The notes under the pieces were generated by a model. It saw nothing but the letters and a program-made list of their open reading frames with translations. It ran no database searches and was not told where the DNA came from. A program made the translations under genes and the position numbers. This document shows positions 39,242 through 52,994 of a stretch of DNA of 64,000 nt, one piece after another. Positions within the stretch are counted from its first letter, which is position 1; each line of letters begins with the position of its first letter. The DNA is from Isoperla grammatica (taxonomy: Eukaryota > Arthropoda > Insecta > Plecoptera > Perlodidae), in assembly GCA_945910005.1 (NCBI GenBank), contig OX246739.1:33755608-33819607 (forward strand), given 5' to 3'.

Positions 39242-39413
39242 CTTTGTCGTCCCTCCTGTCCTTCATCTTGTCCTCCAGCAGGAGGTCATCCTTGTCCTTC
39301 TCGTCGTCAGACACGATTGCGTCGTCATCGTCGTCTGTCTTGTTCTTGGGCTCCCACGTCATCTTGTTCTCCTTCTTGAGTCGTCGCCGCGCGTTGGCGA
39401 ACCACGTGGACAC
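39242..39413 (-). CDS. Irx: Irx exon 4: recognition helix and acidic region
   Basis: This 172-bp exon starts after tccccag (AG at 39415-39414) with GTG, read as an internal Val, and ends AAA G before donor gtcagt. The first 17 residues, [17 protein letters not shown], are helix 3 of the homeodomain. Trp48, Phe49 and Asn51 are present, and Ala is at position 50, as is characteristic of Iroquois. MTWEPKNK follows, then an acidic, low-complexity stretch (a run of five Asp, later SDDEKDKDD and [13 protein letters not shown]). Acidic segments after the homeodomain are typical of the family and are thought to act in transcriptional regulation. The phase-1 junction joins G to AC of exon 5 to make Asp. 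Reading on past the donor would add only 37 unrelated residues and then stop. Confidence 0.97.
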
Positions 39414-40697
39414 CTGGGGACAAACACACGGTCAGCGAGGGCCATCGAGACGACACAGTCCGGTGCTAAACAGCGGCCTTATTAAAAAGTAAGAAAAGTG
39501 GGTCAAAAAATAGACGCGAATTTTAGTGAAAAAAAAAAACATAGTGAAGATTGAAATTGGGTACTTGTGTGAACTCACCTTGACTTACATCACGAAGTTT
39601 AAGTTGGGGGGGGGGGAGAGATCGTAAACAATTCTTTCAACCGCCTATAACTCTCTAATTAATATATTCACTTTGTGCTTGTGAATGATGATTGTCGAAA
39701 ACTAGAGACGATAGCGTTATTTTCTAAACGTTATAAATAAATGCGTGTATAAAATGTATGGTCACAAAATCGTGTCTATTCTTGATTCCAGAAATAAATT
39801 CGTGATATAAGTTTACGACACATATTATTGTGCGGCCGTTGTACAGTGATTTTTTTAAACACGTTTATACACGCTTATTTTTATGTATATTTAATAGAAC
39901 ATAAAACGGTGTTAATGCAACCTCAATTAAATATAAAGAACACACATCAAATAAAGTTGTAATTCGTTATAATTACGATAGGCCTGTATTATATTATTGG
40001 CTAATTATCAGCATCTGAAAACATATAACCAATTTAAGTTGCATGCAGGTCCCTGTAATTGGTATAGCTCTTGGCAGTAATGCCAACCATAACATGAACT
40101 TTAACGAAAAAAAAAACTGTTCTTTCCCCATATGATGAACGATCTACAGCCGTGTACGATTTCATAAAGTACACATCGACCAGCCAGACATTAATTAATT
40201 AATTAATATTACTTTAAGCCCCACTCACGAATTAACTAATTATATTGCTATATGCATTACGCATGAATTAACTAATTAATATTGCTATCTCTAGCGATAT
40301 AACTCATTGAACGAGGATGTAATAATAAAATGTGTGAGTGCATTTCAATGATGGCTAACGGTGAGGGGTTGGTAATGTCATTGTTGGTTGGTTGTTCATG
40401 TCATGGTGGTTGTCGAGAAAGAGGGGACTATGTGTCATAACAAGAGTGACATTGAAGGCGAATGCAAGTTATACTGATTTTAAGTCAATTATCGACTAGT
40501 AATCGTGTTGTTGGTTTGGTTTGAAGTTCTGCTGTGAAAGGATGTTTATTGCTTCAGCCTGCAGCACATTTTCGACTAATTGTTCTGCTTAACTATTACA
40601 ATTTACAATTCAGTCTATACCACTTAAATAATATTTTCCAGTCGATTCTCGTCTCGATAGTCCTGCGTGTGGTATACTTGTTGCCAATTTTATGGAT

Positions 40698-40830
40698 CGC
40701 GGTTTCATCGCTGCCATTGTCGACGAATTACACACCTAACTAAATTTGTCGAAAGGGGTTGTTATTGGACATACATTCTCTCCCACAGACCGAAAGCAAC
40801 GGCAAAAACATTGACTATATTCTTCACAAA
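40698..40830 (+). repeat. Inverted repeat pair, copy 1
   Basis: The core ttgtcgaaaggggttgttat (40746 onward) has an exact reverse complement at 41732-41756. Similarity extends over roughly 130-150 bp, with small indels. Both copies translate to a shared FVERGCYWT peptide, an effect of repeat identity. It is probably a mobile-element family inserted twice in opposite orientation in intron 3. Confidence 0.75.
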
Positions 40831-41660
40831 ACAGTCCATAGCCATGAACAAATGTCTCATTGTATGCAGTAGAAACGCCCGCTTTGTCAAATTAAGTATA
40901 CTAATTATTCAGAGCGTGATTGTCCCTTGATGACTACAGATAGGTACAAAGGTTTAAACACTCTCAGAAAGGGTGGAGAAATAAAAAGCCCACGCTCTAC
41001 GAAATTGGCCATAACTACATACACGGAATTTTAAACCATACATATATTAGTTCAGTTTTAAGGATATTTGAATAGAGGTAACGAAACACGTCAAATTACC
41101 CTTTAATCTCCAAATTGATTTTGTAAAATGTTAAAACACCTTTTATTTTAGTACAAGGCTTCCAAGATGTTTTTAAATGTACACATTTAGGTGTCCTTGT
41201 GTGTCCTTCAGTAATAACCACGCACTGTCAGCAGATACATAACATTCTTCCTGGGAGTAGAACACGTGCTAACCCAAGGCCGAAACCATCATGTGTACAC
41301 CGGCATGGTTGGTGAAACAAAGGTAATGTACACACTTTACACTGCACATCATCGCAATGTAAATAGCATGGAGCTCAGTTGCTCCACCATTGGCCCAGTC
41401 TTGAAACAACACGTTGACATGCTTTTAGATGTTGACGGTGGTCATGTGGTGTAATGCATCTTATAATAATCGAGGCAGATTTCGTGGAGCGTCGACTTTT
41501 TCTTTCTACTATTTTTAAAAGTTTGTAGAAACCTGAAGTTCTCTAGTGAGAATAATGGTCTGATTGCCCAATTGGGAAACAATGCTGTTGACAAAGCAGG
41601 CGTATTACATACAGTGAAAACATTACTCCATGTATATGGATCTTTTTTCTGTTAATTTTT

Positions 41661-41812
41661 TTGAAGACATTGTTTTTATTGTTCCTTTCTGTCTGTCTGT
41701 GGAGAGACTGGCTATGGCGCTGTGTCGGTCTGTCCAATAACAACCCCTTTCGACAAATTCAGTTGGGCGTATAATTCTTTGACACGGATAATGAAGGCGA
41801 CGAAACCGCTTT
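41661..41812 (-). repeat. Inverted repeat pair, copy 2
   Basis: The partner of 40698-40830 in the opposite orientation, running from a gaagacattgtttttattgt region to cgacgaaaccgc. No terminal inverted repeats or target duplication were found for either copy. Confidence 0.75.
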
Positions 41813-41889
41813 ACGAATTTTTCAACAAGTACACTATCCAATAGAGTGTCCCACTCACGCACTTGTTACCATCCACAACGTCTACACTG

Positions 41890-41928
41890 TGACGTCATAG
41901 GTTTCAATGCTTCGGCCGCGTGACGTCA
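41890..41928. promoter_or_regulatory. Pair of palindromic CRE sites
   Basis: Two exact TGACGTCA palindromes at 41890-41897 and 41921-41928 start 31 bp apart, about three helical turns, with a CpG-containing stretch (ttcggccgcg) between them. They sit roughly 375 bp downstream (in gene sense) of the homeodomain exon 3 donor. Regulatory function is inferred from motif identity only. Confidence 0.4.
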
Positions 41929-42303
41929 TCAGCGAAAAGTAAGGATTTCATTACTACTGAACGAATTTACAAACAGCTAACATATTAGCGTTTATCGACA
42001 TCTAAATTCATTACCCACTAAATAGTAAAATCTTCTGTTTTCAGGTACGCCCTCCTTTTACTCTCTTTCCTCATTTCATTTGTGTCATTTGTGAATATAA
42101 TTCTTTTCATATCAAGAAGCAATCGTGACAGCATATAATACCGTCCCAATATTTGTCCTACCAAGGAACAAGATTGAACATCACTATTGTTCTTTGCTTT
42201 CTAGCTTCGTGATGTATAAAGGGATTGCAATACGTTATGCTGTAAAGAGTACTTCTTGATATGAAATAACAGTTATGTTATGTCAACAATGTCGTCAACC
42301 CAC

Positions 42304-42463
42304 CTGTGTTAGCGTCATCTTCGTGATGATGGCCAGCATTATCTTCTCGCCCTTGGTGGGGTAGGGGTTCTTCTTGTGCTCGTTGAGCCACGCTTTAAGG
42401 GTCGCCGTTGACTCCCTCGTCGCGTTCTTACGCCGCGCGGCGAGGTCATAGCCGGCGCCATAG
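42304..42463 (-). CDS. Irx: Irx exon 3: N-terminal two thirds of the TALE homeodomain
   Basis: This 160-bp exon lies between acceptor ttacag (AG at 42465-42464) and donor CAG|gtgggt. It has one base completing a Gly codon from exon 2 plus 53 codons. It reads [13 protein letters not shown] and runs through helix 1 ([12 protein letters not shown]), the three-residue TALE loop extension (the PYP in [11 protein letters not shown]) and helix 2 ([13 protein letters not shown]). The sequence is essentially the invariant Iroquois homeodomain, with no frameshift or substitution at a structural position that I can see. The exon ends at a codon boundary between homeodomain residues 44 and 45 (60-residue numbering), a position where many homeobox genes have an intron. 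I regard the assignment as certain. Confidence 0.98.
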
Positions 42464-45400
42464 CTGTAACACAAACTGACTTAGGTTACGATTACAGTCT
42501 TACAAGGTGGTCATAGCTATGGGGACGGGGCCTCGGTATATTGTCAGTCACAGCAAGGAAACTGTAAAGGAATAATTAATTAATTTACGTTTAAAACAAT
42601 ATTTTGTCATCTTGGTGTAGCTTAACCAATACCACAAATATAATTGTATAAACGGAAGGCGGGAAATTTACATGAACTTTTGAGGCCTATAATATTTGAT
42701 AACTTTTAGTTGCAACCTTTGCTTAGACTACAAGTAACAATTTTGTGTTCATTGACCATTATATTTTACCGATATACGAGTGTCTTCAAAACCAATATTT
42801 TAAAGGTATTCGCAATTTTTAAAACTGCAATATTAAAGAATTTGCAAGATCTTCCATTACATAGTTTTGATTGGGCTACGAATGCCTCTAAAACGAAACT
42901 AAATAACGAATATTCTTGGGTACCTATTGCAATATCCATACGAGTTTGTAAAAAATGTGTTGTTTATTTTGTGTTTCATTATATTTTTTCTTCATGCTAT
43001 CATTGTTAGTTTTAATTATTTTTATCTTCTTTGCCTGTTTCATTATATTATTTTATAGGTTAGTGTTTAGTTACTTTTGGTATAGTTGTCAATCAAATCA
43101 CTTCTTGTGTTTGACTGTGTTCTTTTCTTCCAACTCCCATCCATTATGTATGAATGCGAATAAATCAAATGAAGAGTATGAGTATCTCAAAAGGTAAGAA
43201 TCCAAATTCCGCCAGTGCGATTACATAACACCCGACGTAATCCATACCGACGCTCGGTTGCAACACACGAGTTACGTATAACCGCTTTGGCTTCAACCGA
43301 CGTACGTATCCTATACAATTACACACGATCCATTGCATGTTAGGAATGAACACAACACGGTACTTAGTTTTTTCATTTCATTTTTATAATGGATTCGACC
43401 ATAAAAAGAAGGAATGCAGAATGAAATGCAAGACCGTCGACCAAACGTGTAGGGATGACTAAGATCATGAAATCTGAGATAAATGAAAACCACAACTCTC
43501 TTCCTTTGAGAAATACACACCAACGTTTTCTTTTTCTTTTTTTTACTAAATAATACACGAAAATAAAAAATATACAACATCTGAAACCTACAGTATTTGA
43601 TATGAACAAGCAAGGTAAGTATTATACGTGTTTTGTGAGCTAGTTGGTATGTAGGCATACAGGCTTTCCCTCTTTGAAAAAGTCTGCACCTTTCCCTTAG
43701 ACATTCATTGTTTTACTTTTAGATTAACCGGTAAAGAATTCCCCCGTGAATTTGGAAATATTGTACAGCACAATCTACTTTTTTCTATACTTATCTATGC
43801 TATGGTATGATCTCAAAACACACTGGACCGATTTTGTCAGACTTCTATTAATTGCTTCCTTATAACCTATGGAGTACAGTCTAATGTACCATCACGTGTA
43901 TGTATATGGCGATCGGTGTCTTGGGTCTGAGACAATAAGGACATCTATGGTCAATGAGACAATACAACCCAAGATTCACACGAACAAAGTAGTAATACGT
44001 AATCATATCAAAAAGTTACTATAGAAGGCACACTTATACACTATACTTCCTGTTCTATACTTCTATCTACTACGATACAAGGAACAAAATATAAATACTA
44101 TTTTTAAACCTGCATGAACTATGAAAACCATGTACTAAAATGTGCATGTAATGCAATTTCGCTACATAATTATGCAAACGTGAATGGCACAAGTATATTA
44201 TCTACCAACGTTCAGCGCCAGTGTGGAAGCATAGAGGGGCCACCATGCAAATCGTGACGTGTTATGGGCTCAATGTTTCAGAACAAAACCAGCATGGAGT
44301 GTTCGTTAACTAAATGACACGTTCTAAATCTTGCTGCCAAATTTAAATTTCGCCGAACTCTATAGCCTATAAGATGATAACATAGCAAACTGACTTTCTC
44401 ATGATCTTTCAGATATCTTGACCCCATTCTGTCAATCAAAATAATGGTTTTTACAATTTCCATGACAAGATTCAATTATGGACGTTTAAATGTAATCTCA
44501 CACTACTATTATCTGCAACAGGGAACTATCTTGTTAAGTCCATATGATTATGACAATTATTGTAATTCTATAGTATTTGGCCTGTTTGGTGGCATCAGTG
44601 GCACGGTTTCATGTACTTTGGTCCGAGTCGTGAAACAAGTGTTGAAAAATTAGAAAACTAAATTGATTGACCCATCGTGGGAGGTCTAAATTAGCAGCGA
44701 GGTTTAACGAGACGATGGCTGCTGTCCTGTACTCATAAAAAAATACGTGCATATCGTTCTTGAAGCATGCGAGAAGTTGTGATTGATTATGAATTGCCTA
44801 TAAATGCAAGATCTCACATCACCACTTTTTGCATACATATGCTGTCACGTGGTTACCTTGGTAATCCTGAGTTACACGGAATTAATTTGTGTGTAAGTTT
44901 AGACACATTAAAAAACTGAGCATTGAAAGAAGTTACTCTCGTGTTTATGATAAGAAAAACAGGTCGTTTTGGATACGTTGCGGTGAGAATGCGAGTTGGA
45001 AAGTTGTGTATATTTTTCAATTTACTGGATATTCATCATCAATCATCATTTAATCATGATGTTTGAACTGGATAAAGCTTAAGCAATCAGCAATACGAAA
45101 CAATTCAAAAAATACAAAAATGTATATTCTAACATTTCATATCATCCTCATTATTTTTAATATTATTAATATTAGTATTTTTGTACATGCACTGAAAAAA
45201 TGTCTATAGTTGGGTCAAATCATATTTTTACCGGACCCACTAAACATACAACGTAGCTCTAGTGTGTGCAAGGCCCAGTTCTTTTAATTTAATAGGAAAA
45301 TAACAAATAAGTTAGTTATAAAATAATGATGACATAATAATTAACATCAGATACTGGAATAAAAATACAATTTACGAAATTATAATGATCTACAAACATT

Positions 45401-46373
45401 GTAGACTATTGTCATGAAAACAAATGTGTTGAATTTTAAATAAAACATGACCGTAAATAATTAAATACAAACAAAAGTAGACACGCGGGCGAACGGAAAC
45501 CTTGCATGGCTACGGTTTGTTTTCATTCCGGACATATGTTTTCATGTTGCTGTTCATGTGTTTTATTGGAAACATTGGTACACATTTTTAAAAATTCATT
45601 AGACTACCAAACAAAGTGGCTTCACTTGGTGATCTCTATCAGTCACTATATGGGTTGTGTGCGTGGGCTACATTTGCGTGTAAATTGTCCATTGGGCCCC
45701 CCCCCGTCCCCCTTCCCCCCCTACCCTAGCTGACTGATAGCGCGGTGCGTGATAATGCGGTACTAGTCTATACCCCCACCGCATAGATAGGAATATACGT
45801 TACTTTTTTTTATATTCAACATTTATGAGTATTTATTTCGGCACTCGGCATTTATAATGCAGACGATCGTTTCGAAATGGTATTGTAAGATATTTTAAGT
45901 AAGTTTTAAGCGTTGATTTTGTAATTTTAAAATGTGACTGGCAGTTTTAACTTGTTTGAAAGTTGCAATATTATACAATCAGTAATTGAAAATGTAATTC
46001 AATAAACCTTAGTTTCAGTTCGTACCTATAATAATATTATACATGATTGATTGAAGATGTATGCTGTCATTTCAATGCAATTTACATAAAATGATGAACG
46101 TATAAGTAACTCGGTAATGCACGTATTTCCCAATCCACATGCTTTTAAATTTTTGTGACCAGCATGTTGAATTAATTCGCATAAGAATAAAGATTATACA
46201 CATGTTATTGGGGACAACTTTCAACTCATTTCAGTCATAAGTGAAACAGGCGAATAAAAAACACACACTTACAAAGTAGGCTATTTTTATACCATTCTTG
46301 ATAAGGTCGAGCATTTAGCAAACATTGGTTCCAAACATATTGCTGTCTATCTTATTGTGTCTTCATGTCATGA

Positions 46374-46404
46374 CATCGACCTTATCCCAAATATAAGGTC
46401 GATG
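46374..46404. repeat. Perfect 12-bp hairpin with a third nearby copy
   Basis: CATCGACCTTAT (46374-46385) and ATAAGGTCGATG (46393-46404) flank a 7-base loop. A further ATAAGGTCGA lies at 46301-46310. The surrounding tcatga sequences extend partial pairing. Confidence 0.75.
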
Positions 46405-49400
46405 CTTCATGAAGTTATAGAGTGGTGTATTTCTCAGCGAAGCATCATTTCCTAAGTTCGACTTTACCGCACTCTATAATAGTCCGTCGACATTTCACCG
46501 TCATGTTGTGTCCGATCATGCGAAACCAATAACCGTATGCATCAAGAGTACATGGGCTACGAAATGCAATCATCCATTTCAGACTTGTTTGAGTCTACCG
46601 TGAAGGTATTTCGGTATTCCACCAATAGCACAATTGAGACAATTGTAGGCCTATTACAGAGGTAGGGCTAATACTTTTACATACGTATTAAATTAACTAA
46701 AAGCAAATACCGTAGCAGTAGCTATTACTATTTAAGGTATTTGCTAAAAGGATGTATGGTATAAAAAAAGTGATTTCGAATCAAAATGTTCCGCGGTTTT
46801 TGACGTAGAGGTACCCTTCGTGAACGCAATTGGTTTACTGCATCTCAAACCTACAAGATCCATCGCATCGGTCTTGGTAAGCGAGTTTGTACTGGTGTAA
46901 GAAATAAATTAAATATATATACTTGAAAGAAAATTCTTTCAAATTGTAGACTATTGCTTCCATGCATAATTTTGAAAACAAATCAAACGTCACGAGTTTA
47001 TACTTTGAGCGTCGACAACAATTATCAATATTTATGACTTTCTTGAAGTATCTGTGGTGGTTATGAGATGTGCTCTGTTCTGCGCATGAGCCCCGTGTTG
47101 TTTCCGTATCCCCTGCAACACAAAGGCGGCCTAGCACTCTCGGCTATAACGAACCCTTCCACAACGACCTAAGAGGGTTCCTTGATACTCCAGGGCTTTC
47201 AAAGTATAGCAGCTTTCAATCTGAGAGCTTGGAATAATAGGGGAAGAACGCTACGTTTGTAAGAATCAAATAACGCAGAGATTCACTTCAAACACCGGAT
47301 ACGACAAATCCGTCGAGATTAGGCTCGTATTGTTGGAGGTGGCGCTACGTGGTGGCCAAAGAGGAGAACTAATTGATATCACAATGCTTTGCTTATATCT
47401 TTGTAGAAATTAAAAACCACTTTCTAAATACAAAAATGTTTCCCTTTGAGCAGATTTCTATATATTTTATAAAAGTTTACCAACTTGTCATTATGCCGGA
47501 AATCATGGCATGACGGGAATACTGTCAACCAATAAAACAATGCATTGATTCAAAAATATCTGGAGGTTTTGTTATTTTATACAATATTATAAATAGAATT
47601 CCAACAAAAACAATGACTCTGAAATACATTTTCTGAGATCAAAGATAATTGTGCACATTGCTACACTAAAACTGAGCACCATAGGCCACAATTGTGTCGT
47701 CAAAACCCGTTATCGAATAAGTAAGCGGAAAGGAAAAATGGCAAACATTGTATATTTGCACATGCACAGAAACTTAATGTATATTAATATGTGGTCTACA
47801 CGTCAACGCAGCATTTTGTGTAGTGAATACTTGATCAATCTAGCTATAAATGTCAGTGGTTTGCAATCAAACCTGTACAATAGGACAATACCACTCAAAA
47901 CACACAAAACAACAACATAAAGATTTAAATTTAAACAAACAATTACGATAAGTTTATGTTTTAGCTCATGAACTTCCTTTTAACAAAACTGAATTTGAAA
48001 TAGTAATGTCGTCTTAACTTCATCTTTATGGAAAAGCATCGTTTGTTTTGTGCATTTATTATTATGATTGTTGTCGACAGTGATGATGTTGTACACACCT
48101 CGACAAAGACATACAATACAAACATAAGTCAAATGTATAACAGCGTGATTGAACAGAAGTTCTACTTGTCAAGACATCTTGTCAAATGGCCGCCCATCCT
48201 TTTGATTAGACCTATATACGTCTCGCGACCCTAAACAATCGGCTTGATTGTGATAAGTGGAAGGCAACAAACTAACTCTCCAACCAGAACCAAAGTGACG
48301 TACATTATTCCGAGAGCTGCAAACAATTTAATCCACTTCCATTATCCGGATAATTTGTTACTCTTTTTTGAGCTAACCTCTCTCTCCTCCACTTAAAAGA
48401 CCCTGAATTTGTCCAATATCTTTTTTTCTCTTGAAAGCCCCCCCTCCCCTCCCACCCCTGGCTGTCACAGTGCTGCGTCGGCTACCGTTGTTCCACCGCC
48501 ACAACCCTAATGGCGATTCGATCGATCGAAGCGAGGGATTCCCGAGACCGAATAGATCTCCACGGCACTCAAACCTCGGCTAAGCGAGCATCAGCCACGG
48601 GGCGAGGTTTTCGTGAGTACGCAAGGTTTCATCCCCTATTAAGCCGGCTTCTTTCTTCGGCTATAGACACGGGAAAGGCGGCCATGGAGACCAATAAAAC
48701 AAAGAGAAAACAATGAACTCGCCCCCTCTCTCTCATTCTTGCGCGCCTTCGATCGCTCGCTTGTCGGACGACAGACTAGTTTGTTCACCATTGTTCGCGC
48801 AAAGACGAATGGCGTAGTGCACAAGATTTCCTCTCTTTTATAAAACTAGTTTCTACTTCTTCCATCGTATGTCGAGTTTTATCATTCGAGCGTTAATCCG
48901 TCATTATAGGCGTGACGTCATTAAACGAAACATGTTTTCGTAAGGAGTTTTATTGTCAGACGGACTGAGCACGATTTAGGACGGGGCTGAACAAGCCTAT
49001 GCACAATAAAATGACACGACGAGAGTTATACAGTCCGCCACTGCACGACTCTCTTCAAACTGAATGAATGAAAAGAAATGTCATTTGTGCAAAGAGGAGA
49101 GAAAAAAAGAAATAACGTACCTATAAATAATATATAAACAATATTCTTTATAGGTGATATTCAAATTTAAAAATAACATTACCAAAATAGCGGATGATGC
49201 AATTCACACTGACTTGTGATCATAAATACTCGGTGGTACTGGCCAATAACAATAATTTATTTGAAGGTATTGGATCTTGAAACAAGCCAAGACACAATGT
49301 TTCAACTGTAAAGTGCATAATCAATCTCATACCATGCACTCGGGCACTCGCATTTTATAGTTGTCCTTAACCGACTTTCACATCGCATTCGCATACATTG

Positions 49401-52400
49401 CAAACATTCTGTGACGAGACCAGACGAGACTTTGTGCCTCTCAACGCATATCCATGTTTTATAATGGGTTACAAAATGGCGGCTCTTCAACCGGCGACAT
49501 TTCTTTGCTTTATAAGGTAACGCGCGTCAGGACACTCGGGAACAGTGTTGGCTACACAAAGCTATCTCCACTCGGTTTGTGTCCACTAGATAACGCGTAT
49601 ACAAGTGTTGCTCTGTGTGATTGCACCGATAGCAACCCAAGAACAGACGTCCAATGGCATTGATATCATATTTATGTTATATGTGGTTTTGATATTTTGT
49701 TTTATATGTTTGAACATTGTAGTAACAGATGGAATTACAGCTATAAATTGTATTTGCAATAAAGCTATCTGTAGAATTCTGTTCATATTACTAGTTTTTT
49801 TTTTGCACACCTTTTTGTATTTATAACGGAATGGCCACAATAATGCATGGATTATGAACTGCGGTGGATGCTAAGAGCCATAGGGTAATACAATTAAAAA
49901 TATTGTTGATTTTTTTACATTTTAAATTGAAACTTACAATAATTTTACTTCGTGGTAAATTAACCACTTCTTTAGGACACTCCCCCCTGAATTAAACAGT
50001 ATTTACAAAGAACGTCCTGTGTATGAGCTTCTCACACTCGGGTGTGTTCCACAACGTCCAATTTTCTCAGTACCTCTCTTAATATCTCACTTCTTTGAAA
50101 TTTTCTACAATACACATTTTTTTACAGTCATTATATTGGCAGTTCCGTTTTTTGACGTTCTTTGATCGTTTGTGATGTCACATATGTAAAGTTTTATTGT
50201 TTTCTTATATAATTTATAGTTACATTCTAAACGAATATTATACTAAAGACGACATAAGTAAATAGATGCTTCACAATTCACAAACGACAACGCACAATCG
50301 TCGTACTTCCCTTCAAGAAAGGGGCGTATAGAACTGTCACTAAGTTCCAGCAAACAATTAAAATAAGCTGTACATGTGTTCAGCATGTCTTGGCTCCTAA
50401 GTGCAACGTGCATGCACGTGTGCGTGCAATATAGTGACGCTCTGACGCATTGGCCATCAGATTACGTCAGGTCAGACGTCGTAGGGCGTACGCTTGTCAG
50501 AGTAACGTGCATGGCGATATTAAACTTTTTGGCGATAGGGGGTAGAACCACATACATCCTACATCGGAGTCATAAGAGCGGATCCAAACCAGTATAACGT
50601 AATTTTTATTTAATGGAAACGGGCGTAAAATACCATGGTAAGTCAAAGTGTCGGGAGCAATTCAGGAGACATTTTAAACTAAAAAAACAGCATCTTCTGA
50701 TTACTGAATGAGATGCAAGTATACCTCAATTTGATATTCTCTCAAATAAATTGTTTATAAAAAGTATAATAAAGTGTAATTATATGTCGTAGCTCAATAA
50801 AGAAGTCATTATTACTGTTGTATGTGCGCAGAAGATACACACGAAGACAGACAATGCCAGTTGTTATTTCCATCCCAACAACAATTGAGGTAGGTAGGTC
50901 TATTAACGTGTGCTAATTACACGCGCGTTTCCTCGTCGGTCCGACTATAAATAAACCATGCGAACGTCCACTTACACAATTACAACTAAAATGAATACTC
51001 TATACACACTGGATGTTTGTAAAAGTACGAACGATAAGATCGGGTGGTTGTTTCACCCAAAAGTTCAACTCACAACATGGATAATTAGCAGCGGGATTGT
51101 CAAATTCGAACACTTGCACGCCGCCATCTGCGCATGCGTGCGGGAGAATGAATGGCGTGATGTAAACCTGCATAAAAACTCGTGTATAATGTTGTATAAT
51201 GGCCTACGCAGCACATAGCTATTTTAATTATAAAACAAGGTGTTTTATTTATTTACGTCTAGACTTTTATGACGAGAGAGTGTTTTAATATAAAACACGC
51301 AACAAAGTCCTTATCTGTTTGTAGCTAGGCCTAGGCCGGCGCGGCTTTCGCGGCGACAATCATTTTTACACATCTGTGTGGCTTTCTCGTCCTTGAAACA
51401 TGGGCTTTCTCGGTTCCACACACAATATATCAATTCTATAACATAATCTCTAACGATCTACTTGCCAGTTTTAGTACGTCGGGTCTTTTTACGCGTGAAT
51501 TGAAAAGTAACAATAATTTACCAGAGTGTTAATTATTGAAATGTGTCACCTCTCTCGGAACGATTTCATAATTTGATGGACGTTGCTGGGAAGTGATAAC
51601 ATCAAAATTGCATGAAAAAAATGTTACAAAAGGATATATACGCAGGATGCAGAGCAAAAACGAAAAATGAGGATTGACAATTATGTTGTCTATTTCTACT
51701 AACATTCTTTTATAAAGTTCATAAAATGAAATATTCACAAATAGATATGAACTACAAAAACATATAACGGGTTCAAACCTAGTTTTAGCATCTATGTACT
51801 GTCAGGAATCTGTTCTTCTGCCGGATGTATAGTCTCATGGCGCAACATTTTTCATTGTTGGGTCATCCACTATCCCAGTTCGATTATCGGTTCCGAAAAA
51901 CTCCGCATTAGTGCCCCTTTGCAGGCATCAAATTATTTATCAGTCAGAATACGCAAAGGTAGCTTTTATAATACTGTTTGCGTCACAACAGATTGACAAG
52001 GGTTTTTCGTTCTCACCTCAAAAACTTGAATCGAAATCAAACATTTTGAAATAAACAATTATAACAGTTGGTTCTTAGACGTTGATGAAATCCTACAATT
52101 GTTCCAAAATAAACCCAATAACTACATTTTTAGTCTACCCAGCTATGTGTTCTACTAGAATGTCCTGGTTTATGAATGATTTTTTTTTTTTTAGATATGC
52201 ACGCAAATAAAAGTCATTCTTAATAGCTAAACATTGCAGTTTTGACCATCTGCCGTGTTTTCTATTGGCTCAGTGAGTGTGTGTATAATATGTCTTGCTT
52301 TCTCCCCAATCTGTAACCAGTACCATGCACCCAATTACTTATGTATACATTACCAGTGTCTTTAGGGACTACCGCGGTATCAGGTTCTTGCCTTTATAAC

Positions 52401-52763
52401 TACGCCTCACTGAGCATATTCAGGTATTACAAGTGCCTGCTAAATTGTCAAATAATGCATATTGTAACAGAATATCTTTACGAATAGAATATTATTACTA
52501 AGATGCCGTTTCAAGTTGCGAAGCGGACTTCAGAAGAAAAACTGGGGGTCCCCAAATACTCTTATACTGACTTTGGTCTAGTGGGTTTATTCCTGCTTCC
52601 AATGCAGAAGATCCAAGGTTCAATTACCGGTTAGGACTAAGGTTTTTTAACTTTTAAACTTAACTTTAATGTAAATGTGACTTTGGAACCGTCATAGCAA
52701 CGAAGCACATAATAAACTGTACAAATGTCCCTCAATGAAAATCAGTATGAGTGGGTAGACTAT

Positions 52764-52994
52764 CACTACGTATACCAAGGGCAGAAAGCGAGCTAAGTGA
52801 AGGCGACTTGAGCTAGCTAGCTATCGTATATCAAGGAAAACCGGCTCGCTTTGGAGGTATTAGCTCGCTTGAAAAGCAGGCCTGACCTGGGCCTAACATC
52901 AAGCGCTTCGAGGTGTATATCAGGCCATGTCAAGTCGCTTTGAGGCCAAGTCAACTTGAGTTAGCGCGCTTTGCCGCCCTTGGTATACGTGGTG
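52764..52994. mobile_element. 231-bp MITE with TA target duplication
   Basis: The ends are CACTACGTATACCAAGGGC and the inverted GCCCTTGGTATACGTGGTG. Pairing continues into aaagcgagctaa/ttagcgcgcttt, and TAT is on both sides. TA target sites suggest Tc1/mariner-type mobilisation. The interior repeats ctcgctt and gcgctt motifs but has no open reading of note. Confidence 0.85.

Larger units (their letters stand above)
39414..42303 (-). other. Irx: Irx intron 3 (about 2.9 kb, splits the homeodomain)
   Basis: This intron interrupts the homeodomain between Gln44 and Val45, with gtgggt at its 5' end and tccccag at its 3' end. It holds a pair of inverted copies of a roughly 150-bp repeat (40698-40830 and 41661-41812) and two full CRE palindromes at 41890-41928. 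Local direct repeats of GAATTAACTAATTA occur near 40230-40290. No other coding sequence was recognised. Confidence 0.9.
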
